64,000 nt of DNA from Cadophora sp. MPI-SDFR-AT-0126 (lineage: Eukaryota; Ascomycota; Leotiomycetes; Helotiales; Ploettnerulaceae), in contig JAGMVK010000008.1 of NCBI GenBank assembly GCA_020747065.1, positions 2,170,001 to 2,234,000 on the forward strand, read 5' to 3'. Positions 54,715-64,000 of this stretch are shown piece by piece. The position numbers were made by a program, and so were the translations under genes. The notes under the pieces were generated by a model. It saw nothing but the letters and a program-made list of their open reading frames with translations. It ran no database searches and was not told the DNA's origin. Position 1 is the first letter of the stretch. Every line of letters starts with the position of its first letter.

Positions 54715-55770
54715 TTACCCGATCTCATGAACATCCCTCGCCATCCTCCTCCTTACCTCTAACTCTGCCCGCTCCCCACCGTCCATCTCCGCAGCCATCA
54801 CATCTCCCTCTAACTCTGATGCTCTCCTCCTCCTATCCAGCTCCTTCTTCTCCTCCACAGTCAAAGGTACATATAGCTGCATCTCCGGACTTTTCACTCG
54901 CTCCCTTCCAGTCTCTTCTGTGTCCACCATTGTGCCTTCCTTCTTAATACGCTTGCCAAACCTGTATGCCAAGACTACGAGACTGAGGACGAAGAGTGCC
55001 CCGACAGAGGCTCCGATTCCTATCCCAGCTTTCTCACCTGTGCTAAAACCCGATCTGGGGTCTGGTGTGAGAGTTGGAAGGGAGGTGGGAGAGCTTTGCG
55101 TCGAGATCGTGAGGGGCGTTGGTGGAATGAGTGTACTGGAGCTGGAGGTCGTGGGTGACGAAGTTGACGTTGCTGTATAATGCACACTCAATGTCGAGGT
55201 TGCCGCTGTTGATATGGTGATTGTTGATAGTATCGGGGTGAGCGTTGAAGATGGGCTTGGTACTTGGGAAGTCGTTGAAGTCCCTAAGATCAAAAAATGA
55301 GCATGCCGGATGTGATTGAGAACAGCCTAGACTTACTGGAGAGTGCAGGTGATGATGAAACTGATATTTTTGATATCAGACTCTCAATTGTGCTTGTACT
55401 GAGGATTTTTGTGGCGGTGCTGCTGGATGTGCTACTTTGAAGGGCCGAAGACAATGTCGCAATCGACGACAGTTCCGTGGTACTTGACGCAGATGACTCT
55501 TCTTGGGAATTCAATATGCTTGAGGTAGTTGTAAAAGGTGATGAAGAGGTTGTTGACGAATTTGAGGTAACTGGTAGTGGTATCACCGTGGCGGTACTAG
55601 TTGAGGTAGATGATTGATCATTTCCTCCCGAAGACACCCCTATAACAGTTGAACTTTGCGTCTAGGTATGAGGCATCAGTAGAGCTATCGTAATGGGATT
55701 TCAGTCACGGTCTAGATAGCCTTACAGCTTCATTTGTCCCGGTGACGTCGACTTCGGTTGTCGCTGACAT
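54715..55770 (-). CDS. Ser/Thr-rich single-pass membrane protein
   Basis: Three exons (55770-55726, 55661-55337, 55283-54715) with introns of 64 and 53 bp give 312 aa. The ectodomain is almost entirely Ser/Thr with Pro and Ile (typical of heavily O-mannosylated stalks), followed by a Gly-rich membrane span (KAGIGIGASVGALFVLSLVV) and a basic stop-transfer RFGKRIKK. The cytoplasmic tail is about 85 residues, charged and helical (EEKKELDRRRRASELE). The layout recalls Mid2/Wsc-type wall-stress sensors and the gene at 57829-59088. The predicted N terminus MSATTEVDV is not a signal peptide, so an upstream exon may be missing or topology may rest on the single span alone. Confidence 0.75.
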
Positions 55771-56357
55771 CTTCAATGCCTGGGTGCGAACTCTTCATTT
55801 TATGCCCAGCTCTTGACAATGGAGGAAACTTTAAAGACACAGTGAACGTGAAATCAGCACATGTGGTAAGATCAAACTTTCAAAGTGCAGTTAAAACTCC
55901 AGGTGGGACGCAGCTTCTTTTATCACACCACTAATTCATCAGTATGCACAGTCTGTTCCAGAACATCAGCCCCGCAGCTGCCATCGACCAATATACATGA
56001 TCGACAAGTTACACAACATACTTAGACTGGCGATGCGCTGGATGGATGCATTCATCTTGAATGAATAAGTTTATCTCAATGGTGAGAACGCGCCGTCATG
56101 CAAGCCACTTGGTGTCATTGGAAGAGAGCTGTCTCAGCCACCAAACACGGAATGTCGTAGAAAGCCGGCAGATAAGGTGACAGACGAGGCTCTGCTCAAA
56201 CAAGAAATTTATGTTACTGGAAAATGAAAAATATAAATCACGCAAGATCAGAAAAGGAACCAAACGTAGGCAAGCCCCATTCTTCTATACTTCTACTAGT
56301 CACGTGCCCTGCACAACTTCGAGGTTTCTCCAGCCCTGTCTTGAAAGACATGAAAAA
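55771..56357. other. Spacer, nothing supported
   Basis: 587 bp, the promoter side of the Ser/Thr-rich gene. I looked here for an exon encoding a signal peptide and found no clear one. Confidence 0.45.
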
Positions 56358-57190
56358 CTACGCAATCTTCTTCTTCAAGCAGACTGCATCCCATGACCAC
56401 ACCTTTCCATTTGAATCAGTCTTGGAAAAAGCTTTTGGAATATCCATATAGACTTTGTAACCCCTCCTCTCATACCAACCCTGGTTCGAGAACTAGTCGG
56501 ACAGAATCAGCAAACAATTCCTCACTCATGACAAAATTAGCGTGAACTTGAACTTAAATATCTTACAGGTGGGATCGGCAATTTCAAAGCCTCGTACTTC
56601 TCCTCACGCCCCGGATCCACCTTGTTGATAGCATTCAAACCCAACATTTTAGCATTCAATGGTTCCGAAGTAGCAATCCTCTCCACGGTATCCATGGCTG
56701 CAGTTCCAAGCCCGCTTGACTGCAAAGCGCGCGAGACGTAGAAGTTGGAAATCCAGTATGAGCCTTTCGCAAAAGGCTCTTTGGGGTCATCGTAGTGGGC
56801 TGGGGTGGGACCTAGACAAATGTGTCCAACAGGAATGAAGCTAGCCTGCGGCAATGGAACGGTACGTGGCTTCCCGCCGTATGAGACTGAGGTATCTAGT
56901 AGAGGAATAGACTCTGAAGGGTAGACGGTGGTGTGTTTGACAAGCTTGCTCTCTTTATCGGGATCGGAGCCTAGTAGGACCTGCGGAATATAAGCCGGGA
57001 CCTCTTTGAAATTGGTGACGCTCACAATCCATTGCAGGTTGAACTCGCCACGCTCTTGCTTGAGTTTCCAACTTTCAACAGCTTCGAAGTCCCATCCGCA
57101 CGCGATTCTTTGCTGGACTAATCGCTCGACGTGTTCGGAGGAAGTGAAATCCCATGGAATGAGTTGGACCTGTGGTTTTGACGGCGCCAT
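56358..57190 (-). CDS. GNAT-family N-acetyltransferase
   Basis: Exon 1 is 57190-56567, the intron is 74 bp and exon 2 is 56492-56358, giving 252 aa. Splicing joins LKLPIPP to FSNQGWYERRGYKVY, the terminal part of the GNAT fold. The acetyl-CoA pyrophosphate loop is in YVSRALQSSGLGTAAMDTVE, with preceding beta strands SFIPVGHICLG and GSYWISNFYV. The C terminus is KVWSWDAVCLKKKIA. Many filamentous fungi have a family of about this length (often named acetyltransferase without known substrate). No signal peptide is seen, so it is probably cytosolic. It lies between two Ser/Thr-rich membrane protein genes on the same strand, with no evident functional link. Confidence 0.86.
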
Positions 57191-57828
57191 ACTTTACAGA
57201 TGAAAGTAGCTGAAGGATTGACGATTGGGCAACGAGATCTTATGCCTTCTCTAAGTGGTGTTCTTATAGCTTTTTCCTGGTGCCATCGAAGGGCGTAGTT
57301 GGAACCTGCTGAGGCATTAAACTTGAAGGGCGTGATAGAATAGATTTGCCGAAGCTTTGCCGATTAAGACCTGCCAGTGTGGGGAATCGTGAAACTGCTA
57401 TTAATATGGCGAATTGACAATTAGTAGATGCAGGCAATCATTTACAAATACCGAGACCATGGCGACAGTGAAGAGAGAGACATTTTAACGGCAGGACTGC
57501 CGAGTAATGCATGGGTTACCTCCGCACCTGTGCTGTACATGTTCAAGTGGAAGCTCGCGGCGCTCTTCTCACTGAGGATGCTCTGTAATTGCCTCAGCAA
57601 AATTTCAACAATAGACTCTATTTGAAGTCTGGTGTCTCATTCACTTACAGTATGAAAAGAGGACTCTGCCAGGCAGTTCACCTATAAATTAGGTAGGTAT
57701 TCTGGCTCCTTCCAGTCACTTGCAGAAACAATAGAGGAGATTTTCTGTTTGCTCAAGACCTTTGCAAGCTTATTCATTAGATTAAGGAAAGTAGCTCGTT
57801 AATCATCATCGTAATCATGCAGCGGACA
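57191..57828. other. Spacer, nothing supported
   Basis: 638 bp containing the promoter of the acetyltransferase gene and the 3' flank of the next gene. Confidence 0.5.
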
Positions 57829-59088
57829 TCAAATCTTGAAATCATCCATCTCTACAATCCGAATACCACCACTGAACCCCCTCGCATCCGTTGAATCCTC
57901 AAACTCAAAACGCCCAATTCTAGACGTTCGCCCATCCGAAAGCACACTGACTCTGGACTGTCTCCCATCCTCTACCGGTGACATCGCTAACGGAGACATC
58001 GCTAAGGGAGACATTGGCGTGGGTGTCAGTGTATCCATTCGAGAGTCTCGACCATCCGTCATCGTCAGCCGCGAACTCCTTCCGTCGGTAAATGTCGCTG
58101 TGTCCATCCTCGAACTTCTCCCATCAGTCATCATAGTCCCCATTCTCGAGCTTCTTCCATCTCCATTTCTCTTCAGTAAGTTGTTCCTACTTCCCGTGCT
58201 CCCTGGATCGTGGTTTGGTTTCTCCCATCCTGGCCACCCTCGACCTGTACTACCGCCTTCCATATCGTTCACATCGCGGTCATCAGTTCTCGTATCGTTT
58301 AGAGCGGAGCGTCGTCCAATCCAGAATGCCAATATTACAAGAGAAATTATGAGCAGAACTCCAACGATGACGCCAATGCTGATCCCTGCCTTTGCACCTG
58401 CCGAAAGTCCCCTCTCCTGTGATGATGAGGTATTTGTAGAAGATGACCTAGTCGTGCCTGTTGACGTGGGTATTTGAGAATTTAATGTTGAAGATGGAGT
58501 AGAACTCATCGTCAAAATTGAAGTTGGAGTTGAAGCGGTACTCGAGAGTTGGGATCGAGTGCTCGTTAAGGAATTTGATAGGGTCGTGCTCGGTAACTGC
58601 GTTTCAGCTCATGAATTAGCTTTGTGAAACAGGAATTGGAGTACCACCTCAGGTAAACCATACCACACTGACCGGCGAACTCGACGCATCTCGAGCTGCT
58701 TCTGCCGAATCGCCGCTGAAGCTGAAAGCTTTCGACCTACTCGTTACGAGCGAAGCATCTACAAATTGTAGAGTGTACGTGTCTGTCGTCGATAATGCTG
58801 GAGGTGTCCAAACATATGAAGTTCCCGTTAGTGCGCCTAGACAAGCAGTTAGCCTCGAATTACACAATCCAGAGTCCCGACATTCATACTTCCGATAGTA
58901 ACGACAGTGGTGCCAGAGGCAAGTAATAACGCAATCGTCACATCTCCCGTCGCACCCGACCAAGAAATAGTGAACGGTGATCCAACCTGGATTTTCTGAA
59001 ATTCTGAAGCCGTATTTGTGGGTGTGACAAGTCCCATGCAAGGGGCGGAGTACGCCAAAATCATGTAAAGGAGCGACCGTGGTAACAT
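57829..59088 (-). CDS. Ser/Thr-rich membrane protein with Kre9/GPI-family ectodomain and DGR-x-SR repeats
   Basis: Three exons (59088-58890, 58836-58673, 58596-57829) with introns of 53 and 76 bp give 376 aa. A signal peptide (MLPRSLLYMILAYSAPCMG) is followed by the Ser-Thr-rich GPI-anchored/Kre9-Knh1-type beta domain. It has KIQVGSPFTISWSGATGDV near residue 35 and, after the first splice, LTGTSYVWTPPALSTTDTY. A Ser/Thr stalk leads to a membrane span (AGISIGVIVGVLLIISLVI) with RR after it. The cytoplasmic tail of about 185 residues contains six copies of DGR-x-SR followed by a hydrophobic residue, and a SPLAMSPLAMSP repeat. The family domain is linked to cell-wall beta-glucan assembly. A wall-linked sensor or scaffold is the likely role, by inference. 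Confidence 0.83.
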
Positions 59089-61329
59089 CTTCCAAACTTC
59101 TTCAAATATCGTACACACCAGAAACGAACATAGAAAACCTCCTGCACGAACCGAAACAAAGATACCAGAGGAAGAGGTTAAACTTGACTGAACAAAGACA
59201 TTCCCAAAGACAGAGCAGGGACGCGAGAACCATTCTCGAAAAGGACTAGTGGTGATTCTCTATTTCCGTCATATAGGTGCATTAAGGTCCCCCCATGTAC
59301 AAAAAGGAAGAAAGGCTGGGATGCAGTTCGTCGGGTCAGCGACCGAGCACTCGGAAATTGGGATGATTTGAGGCGCCCAAGACTGATCCACAGAACCGGA
59401 TGGGCCGCGAGAAGTTCGGCATGTAAGTGTTCCCTAAGCGAGACCCATCTTCACCAACCCCTTTTTCTCGCCTTGACTGATCTTTGCACCATGCAGCTGC
59501 AATGCACCGTGATTGTGACAGAGGTGTGTGCATCTATTGAAACTATATGTATACATTAGGGGCGCTCTGACAAGATTATATGATTATTATGAAATTTTTA
59601 TTGAGAATTGACTTGTCCAAAAGCCGAGAAGCACCACGTAGCGTTCTCCCATTTTACTGACACAGAATGAGATCATTTGGGGAAATGAGAGTTGCAATAA
59701 GATGAAGGCTAGATGACCACTCACTACTGCACCCCAGACAATATAATTGATCTCCAGTGCTTCTATTCTCGGAGAGACGCTCGTCCTGCGCATATGCAGC
59801 CTTGCCAGATCGAGACTATCGATTGAGTTCCTCTTCTGAATCCAATTTACACTGGGGCAGTTTTTGGTAACCATCTCATCATTTTTCGTGATGTGTTGAC
59901 ATCGTACGGTACACGCTCGTACAAATCATTGACCTGAGTCAAGAATGGGCCTCCGGAAGCAGGGGTATTCCTTCCAGAAGTCAAAGAGCACGAAAAAGAA
60001 CATCCGAAGAACCAAAAATCCCGCCACATGTCAAGGCCAAGATTCATGCAGGTGGATAGAAGTTATCCACTTGTAATCAGAAGGCTGATTCATTGGTCAT
60101 AGCGAAAGCTTTGTCCACACCTTAATTGCTGGGTCCAGGAGATCGAAGGAACTTGATGGGAACGAAAATAAGTTATGCGACGGAGAAGAAATCATTTCCA
60201 GAGCCAACCGTGTATCTTTGAGTCAAGAGAACATTACTTGAAGCTGAGCATTGGGTTGTATGTTGTGGTTGTCGTTCGACGGCACAAACTCTGGCCGAGA
60301 TCCGGGCTAGTTACCGAGTGCGAGTCAACGCAACAAAGTGACCGACAATAGTAATAACACGACTAATATAGATCTTCATGCTCACATAATAAAGACTACG
60401 ATCAACCCATCTCAACCAGAGTCTCGCCATCCTCTCAGAATGTTCTGCCGAAGTACTCCAGTTTTAGTAATTGTACAACACACACCGCTTCGATTTCCAA
60501 CGCGTGATGGTCGCGAAATGTCGCGTCGCGTCTACAAATTATCGTCAAGTTTTTTAACTTCATTGTCCGGGAGAAACCTGGTTGTTCCACTGTTTTACAC
60601 TCTAACGCCGCTGCCATCATCCTACTGCAGTTCAATGACCACGTGTTTCCATTGTCCGCTTCGTGATTTCCTGCAGATCAGCGTTGTCCAGATTTTCCGC
60701 TAAGTCAGGATGGCTGGTCTTATTTTGGAGATTTGACCATGTTAGTGAATTTCCCAGGGGCAGATCCGGTATAAGTGAACCGAAAGTGATCTTACGTGTG
60801 GTCGGTGTGGGAGAGCAAATTTCATTGCCTGGCCTTGAAGGATTAATGAATAATGGATGATACCTACCATCGCTCACTATCTGGGAACAAGCGCAAGCAC
60901 CTCCAGAAAAAAAGCAGATAAAGGAATTCGGGAAATGGCGAAGGACAGGAAAATAATTGAACTTCGTCGCTGATTCGTCCATGAGGGGTTTGGACTTAAG
61001 CTTGGGGTCTGGTCATCTTGATGTGGTAGAGAACATGACACTGATCTATCATATATTCAAAGTTGCTTGACGCAAAGCATGATTCTAAAGGATCTGAATA
61101 AGGAGGACGTAAGAAGAGACAGACGATGTACCAAGTACGCAATGAAAATAATGCCATATTGAAAGCCAACATATAGGATCATGAACAAGAGCCCCAAACA
61201 GCGCGACAGAAGACAAGCATGCCACTTCATCTCGTCCTCCAAGAACGATCCCCTCGAAACCATATCTTCTGTGCAGTATAAACCCGCTCCTTGATCTGGG
61301 TTGGACAAATGACACCTGAAGTCCATCGC
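59089..61329. other. 2.2-kb spacer, no gene called
   Basis: Upstream of the previous gene and downstream of the next. A 116-codon minus frame (60632-60982) has an even composition but no domain, start context or partner exon. At 61057-61329 two frames could add a third exon to the gene at 61330-62180 (see that entry). Confidence 0.45.
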
Positions 61330-62180
61330 TCAAGTAAGACAGCGATGTAAGGAATGACTGGACGGATACTTCAAACAGGAATTAGAGTAGAAGTAAAGAC
61401 CACTCCCAGTCTCTCTGAACGATGCTGTCAGAATCGGACGTGTTGTAGATCCGGAGACGGTCCAGCTGGTCACAAGTGGAACACCAAAGTCAGTGGCCAT
61501 CCATCTAACCGATTTGGCGAAAGGTTGATCTTCTATGGTGGCAAACAACCTTTTCTGTGTTGACTCGACAAAAGGTAACGATGTAGGCGTCGCTGTAACC
61601 GTGACTGGATTTTCTTGGTGCCACCCGGCATCTAGGAGCGCCTTCTCCAAAACCTCATGTAGTTGTTGCGAGTTTTCCACAACGTTGCTGAAGACAACCT
61701 GAACGAGATCTGAAGGCCGTTTTTCGCCGTAATGGACAAACAATGACATTGCAATATCGGACAGTCGAAGCTTATTGTCGGTCCTGTCGTCTTGATTACT
61801 CGCTTTCTCAACCGTAATTATACCCCACGTCTTGTCAATTATGATCTCATCAACATAGCCGCCGACACCGTCCTTCAGAATAACATAGCGAACAGGTCTC
61901 CATGGAAATGCAAAACCATGTTGGGCCTCATACTTATAATACTCTAGCCGTGGAACCGGTTTGGCTCGAGGAGCAAGTACATGAGGCAGTTTGGTGACGG
62001 AAGTCTGCAAGAGATTATGTTAACGATAGCTTCGATGGAAAAAAAGAAGGTGGGAACAAAGTGCATAGTTACATCTCCTACATGATCCACACCACCTGTG
62101 GGGAAGGCATTGATGTGAGAGATAAAATCTTGGAGTCCCAATAGCGCAATTGTAGCGGCTTTGACAAGGGAATAGCGCAT
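61330..62180 (-). CDS. Unknown secreted protein
   Basis: Exon 1 is 62180-62073, the intron 62072-62005 (68 bp, GTAACT to TTGCAG) and exon 2 62004-61330, giving about 260 aa. Residues 1-25 form a signal peptide-like start (MRYSLVKAATIALLGL, cleavage near HINAFP). The mature chain starts with a basic, Pro-rich stretch, then a folded region with EYYKYEAQHGFAFPWRPVRY, DEIIIDKTWGIITVEKA and VVENSQQLHEVLEKALLDAG. No domain is recognised. The end is uncertain. A 54-bp intron with its donor at about 61367 and acceptor CTTCAG at about 61314 would replace the last 11 residues by a tail containing hydrophobic segments and ending at 61057. The stop at 61330 is the conservative choice. Confidence 0.65.
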
Positions 62181-63272
62181 GATTTCGGTTGTGAACTTGT
62201 GATTTGATCCATAGGAGCCCGAGCAGTCAGTGAAAGGTTGATAAGAAGGCAAGGACAGTTCTGCTCTGTGAGCTACGCAAATCAAGTTTACACTGGATGC
62301 TCCCAGCCTTTATGTCATTCCTTTGGTCTCACTGAGAGGAACCAACAGTACTCAGGATGCCGTTCGGTGAAAGCCAGGAATAGTTCCTGTTAGAATAATT
62401 TTCCACTCCACTGATCAATATCCAACATGTCAATTCCGTGCAAGCCAACCAACGTTCCACGCATGTCAATTTTTCAACGGAGGACTTGCATGAATGTGCG
62501 AAAATCTAAAAGCAAATCCCCAAGTCCCACGGCATAGAGATTGCCATGTTGTCTTGGTCCCCTCGTTTCCAGGGTTGTTTTGATGTATAGATCGACTGAA
62601 CATCGTCAACCTGGCCATCGAGACCAAGTAATGCAATGGCAACCTGTACAAAAGACAGTTCAAAACCGGTCAACATGTAGCAGCGTTTCCATAGACGTAA
62701 GTTCGCCAGTATGTTGGTGGCCAACATGTTGGTCAGGCTGCCTCTCAACGGCAAAGCACGCCTGAGCACGTAACCTTACTAACAGCCACATATGCCTGCT
62801 CTAGAACTCTTGCGGGATATGATGGAGTGGAAATGATGAAGCGGTTTGATCGGTTGGATCCGGATTTCACTAATGTGAGACGCATCAGCCATTGATGGGC
62901 GCTTCGTGAAACGCTGATATGCGCCATTCTAGTCAGCCGGCACAACCCAATCGATATTGTTACATTGTTAGGACACTGGCGGGGTTATTCATAGTTCTAC
63001 CGAAGACCCCGTGTGCCAACAATTGTTGGACTGTTGGAACCCGGTAAGGCAGACAACATGAATAAAAATAAACACGAGGGCTCTGGCGTTAACCGAGAGG
63101 TAGGCAACACTTTTAAGCTCATTTAGACTTATCGCTGTGTGTCAGCATATTGCCCACCACAGCAGGCTGGTTCAGTGCCCTCTCCCTCATCTCTTTTGAA
63201 TTCATCGTCTTTGCGTCAAAATATCAACACCGGAATATTGTCACAGCACCAGAAACTTCCCAAAAAAATAAA
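62181..63272. other. Spacer with a possible relic
   Basis: On the minus strand near 62640-62510 a GTACAG is followed by VAIALLGLDGQVDD in one frame. This resembles the leader of the gene at 61330-62180 (ATIALLGLQD). It may be a remnant of a tandem copy, but no full gene can be built. Confidence 0.4.
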
Positions 63273-64000
63273 ATGCCTCTGCTTGATCTTCCAGTAGATC
63301 TCTTTCATGAAGTCCTCCTTCAGGGTGTCATTTCACGCGGTGTTACGAGAGCACTAAGATTGAAGCTCGTGTGCAGTGCGTCCATGTCATAAAACTCTTA
63401 GAATTTGCTGATATCAAGCAGAACAATTCCAGCGCTATCTGCAGCCTGCTCTTTTTGAGTCGCGCCTGCTTGACGAGTATGTCGTTGAGGCAAGGGTAGG
63501 AAGCAAACTCACATTCATGGAAGATTGGTACATTAGGCACAGGCATGGACTGGAGAAGTTCTGGCATGCGTATCTTGTTTATCGGGTCCATAACGAGACC
63601 GATCCTAGTGAGTAAGCCGTCTTGTTCTTCGCAACTTGCCCCTGGGTACAAATTACCCAGGCAGAAACCCGTTTAGGGATGAGAAATGCCTCGATTAACA
63701 TGCTAATATGTCACACAGACAAAGGTGGCTTCGTTGCAGTACGGCAAATCGCAGAGCAAATTTGCGAACAAACAGAGACAGAGCATGAGACTGTGGTCAG
63801 CGAATTATGCTGGCTGGCGCTAGAGCGTGGAACCACTGCACCAGGTTTTCCCGAAGGTTGGGGCTGGTCTGAACCAAGTGATAAGACAAGGAATGCTGGC
63901 TCAAGTCTCCTAAGTGCAGCAGCGTACTTGGGACATATTGGTGTAGCAAGACAACTGCTATCGGAAGGCCTATGCCCAGTTGCAAAGGGGCCGCTATTCC
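63273..64000 (+). CDS. F-box/ankyrin-like protein, 3' truncated by window
   Basis: Exons 63273-63375, 63422-63607 and 63719-64000 (open at the window end), with introns of 46 and 111 bp. Splicing gives MPLLDLPVDLFHEVL, then LRLKLVC joined to KQFQRYLQPALFESRLLDEY, then HNETDP joined to NKGGFVAVRQIAEQIC. The opening matches the short F-box-like start of many fungal ankyrin proteins, and the last visible part SAAAYLGHIGVARQLLSEG is a typical ankyrin repeat. Such proteins usually serve as substrate adaptors or scaffolds, and the target cannot be inferred. The translated part is about 190 aa, and more ankyrin repeats are expected beyond the window. Confidence 0.85.

Noticed and set aside
54196..54762. 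188-codon plus-strand frame containing CDKCRIRK, like a Zn2Cys6 start
   Set aside because: The remaining cysteines do not fit a zinc cluster, no regulator domain follows, and it overlaps the 3' end of a better supported minus-strand gene.
22862..59088. A secreted oxidative gene cluster (peroxygenase, cytochrome, laccase)
   Set aside because: The genes are tens of kilobases apart with housekeeping genes between them, so proximity does not support a functional cluster.
60632..60982. 116-codon minus-strand frame
   Set aside because: Even composition but no domain, signal or partner exon. I could not separate it from chance.

Overview
The window is nuclear DNA of a filamentous ascomycete. Genes are interrupted by short GT-AG introns (46 to about 240 bp), lie on both strands with generous spacers, and belong to families typical of Pezizomycotina: nst1, rho2, a DUF1749/SidJ-type hydrolase, Zn2Cys6 regulators, a heme-thiolate peroxygenase, an ascomycete laccase with a C-terminal DSGI plug, and short F-box/ankyrin-type proteins. 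The extended Zn2Cys6 spacing and several lineage-restricted secreted proteins make me lean to Leotiomycetes (Helotiales), but this is inference. I support 29 protein-coding loci. Two of them look broken, and two run off the window ends. Exon boundaries were worked out by hand from splice signals and reading frame.

Layout. 1-12.4 kb: 3' part of a PHD-finger protein, a secreted unspecific-peroxygenase-like enzyme, a GFA-domain protein, a Na+/Ca2+-exchanger-family protein, a 3-hydroxyacyl-CoA-dehydrogenase-like protein and an unknown helical protein. 12.4-17.3 kb: gene-poor, with one decayed unrecognised gene. 17.3-24 kb: a large unknown nuclear-type protein, a cysteine-rich secreted protein, and a secreted stand-alone cytochrome domain of the cellobiose-dehydrogenase type. 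25-28.2 kb: a divergent ribosome-biogenesis pair (rrp3 and ssf1) sharing a 188-bp promoter with three GATA-type sites. 28.7-32 kb: a cupin, then two tandem RING/transmembrane paralogues, one carrying a frameshift inside its RING.

33.9-47 kb: a nuclear protein with a SUMO-interaction-like motif, a Zn2Cys6 regulator, a DUF1749 hydrolase, mitochondrial ribosomal protein mL40, rho2 (with a 6-nt microexon), and nst1. 48-64 kb: a laccase, a small secreted protein, an unknown membrane protein, two Ser/Thr-rich single-pass membrane proteins flanking a GNAT acetyltransferase, a secreted unknown protein, and the start of an F-box/ankyrin-like protein.

How the genes relate. Housekeeping genes (rrp3/ssf1, mL40, rho2, nst1) are interspersed with secreted oxidative enzymes (peroxygenase, cytochrome, laccase) that would act outside the cell on aromatic or plant-derived substrates. 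They are too scattered to form one biosynthetic cluster. I see no transposon, CRISPR, rRNA or convincing tRNA. The least ordinary items are the rho2 microexon, the frameshifted RING gene beside an intact copy with an internal 22-residue duplication, the DGR-x-SR repeats in a membrane protein tail, the acidic-tailed solo cytochrome, and the decayed gene at 13.2-14.3 kb.
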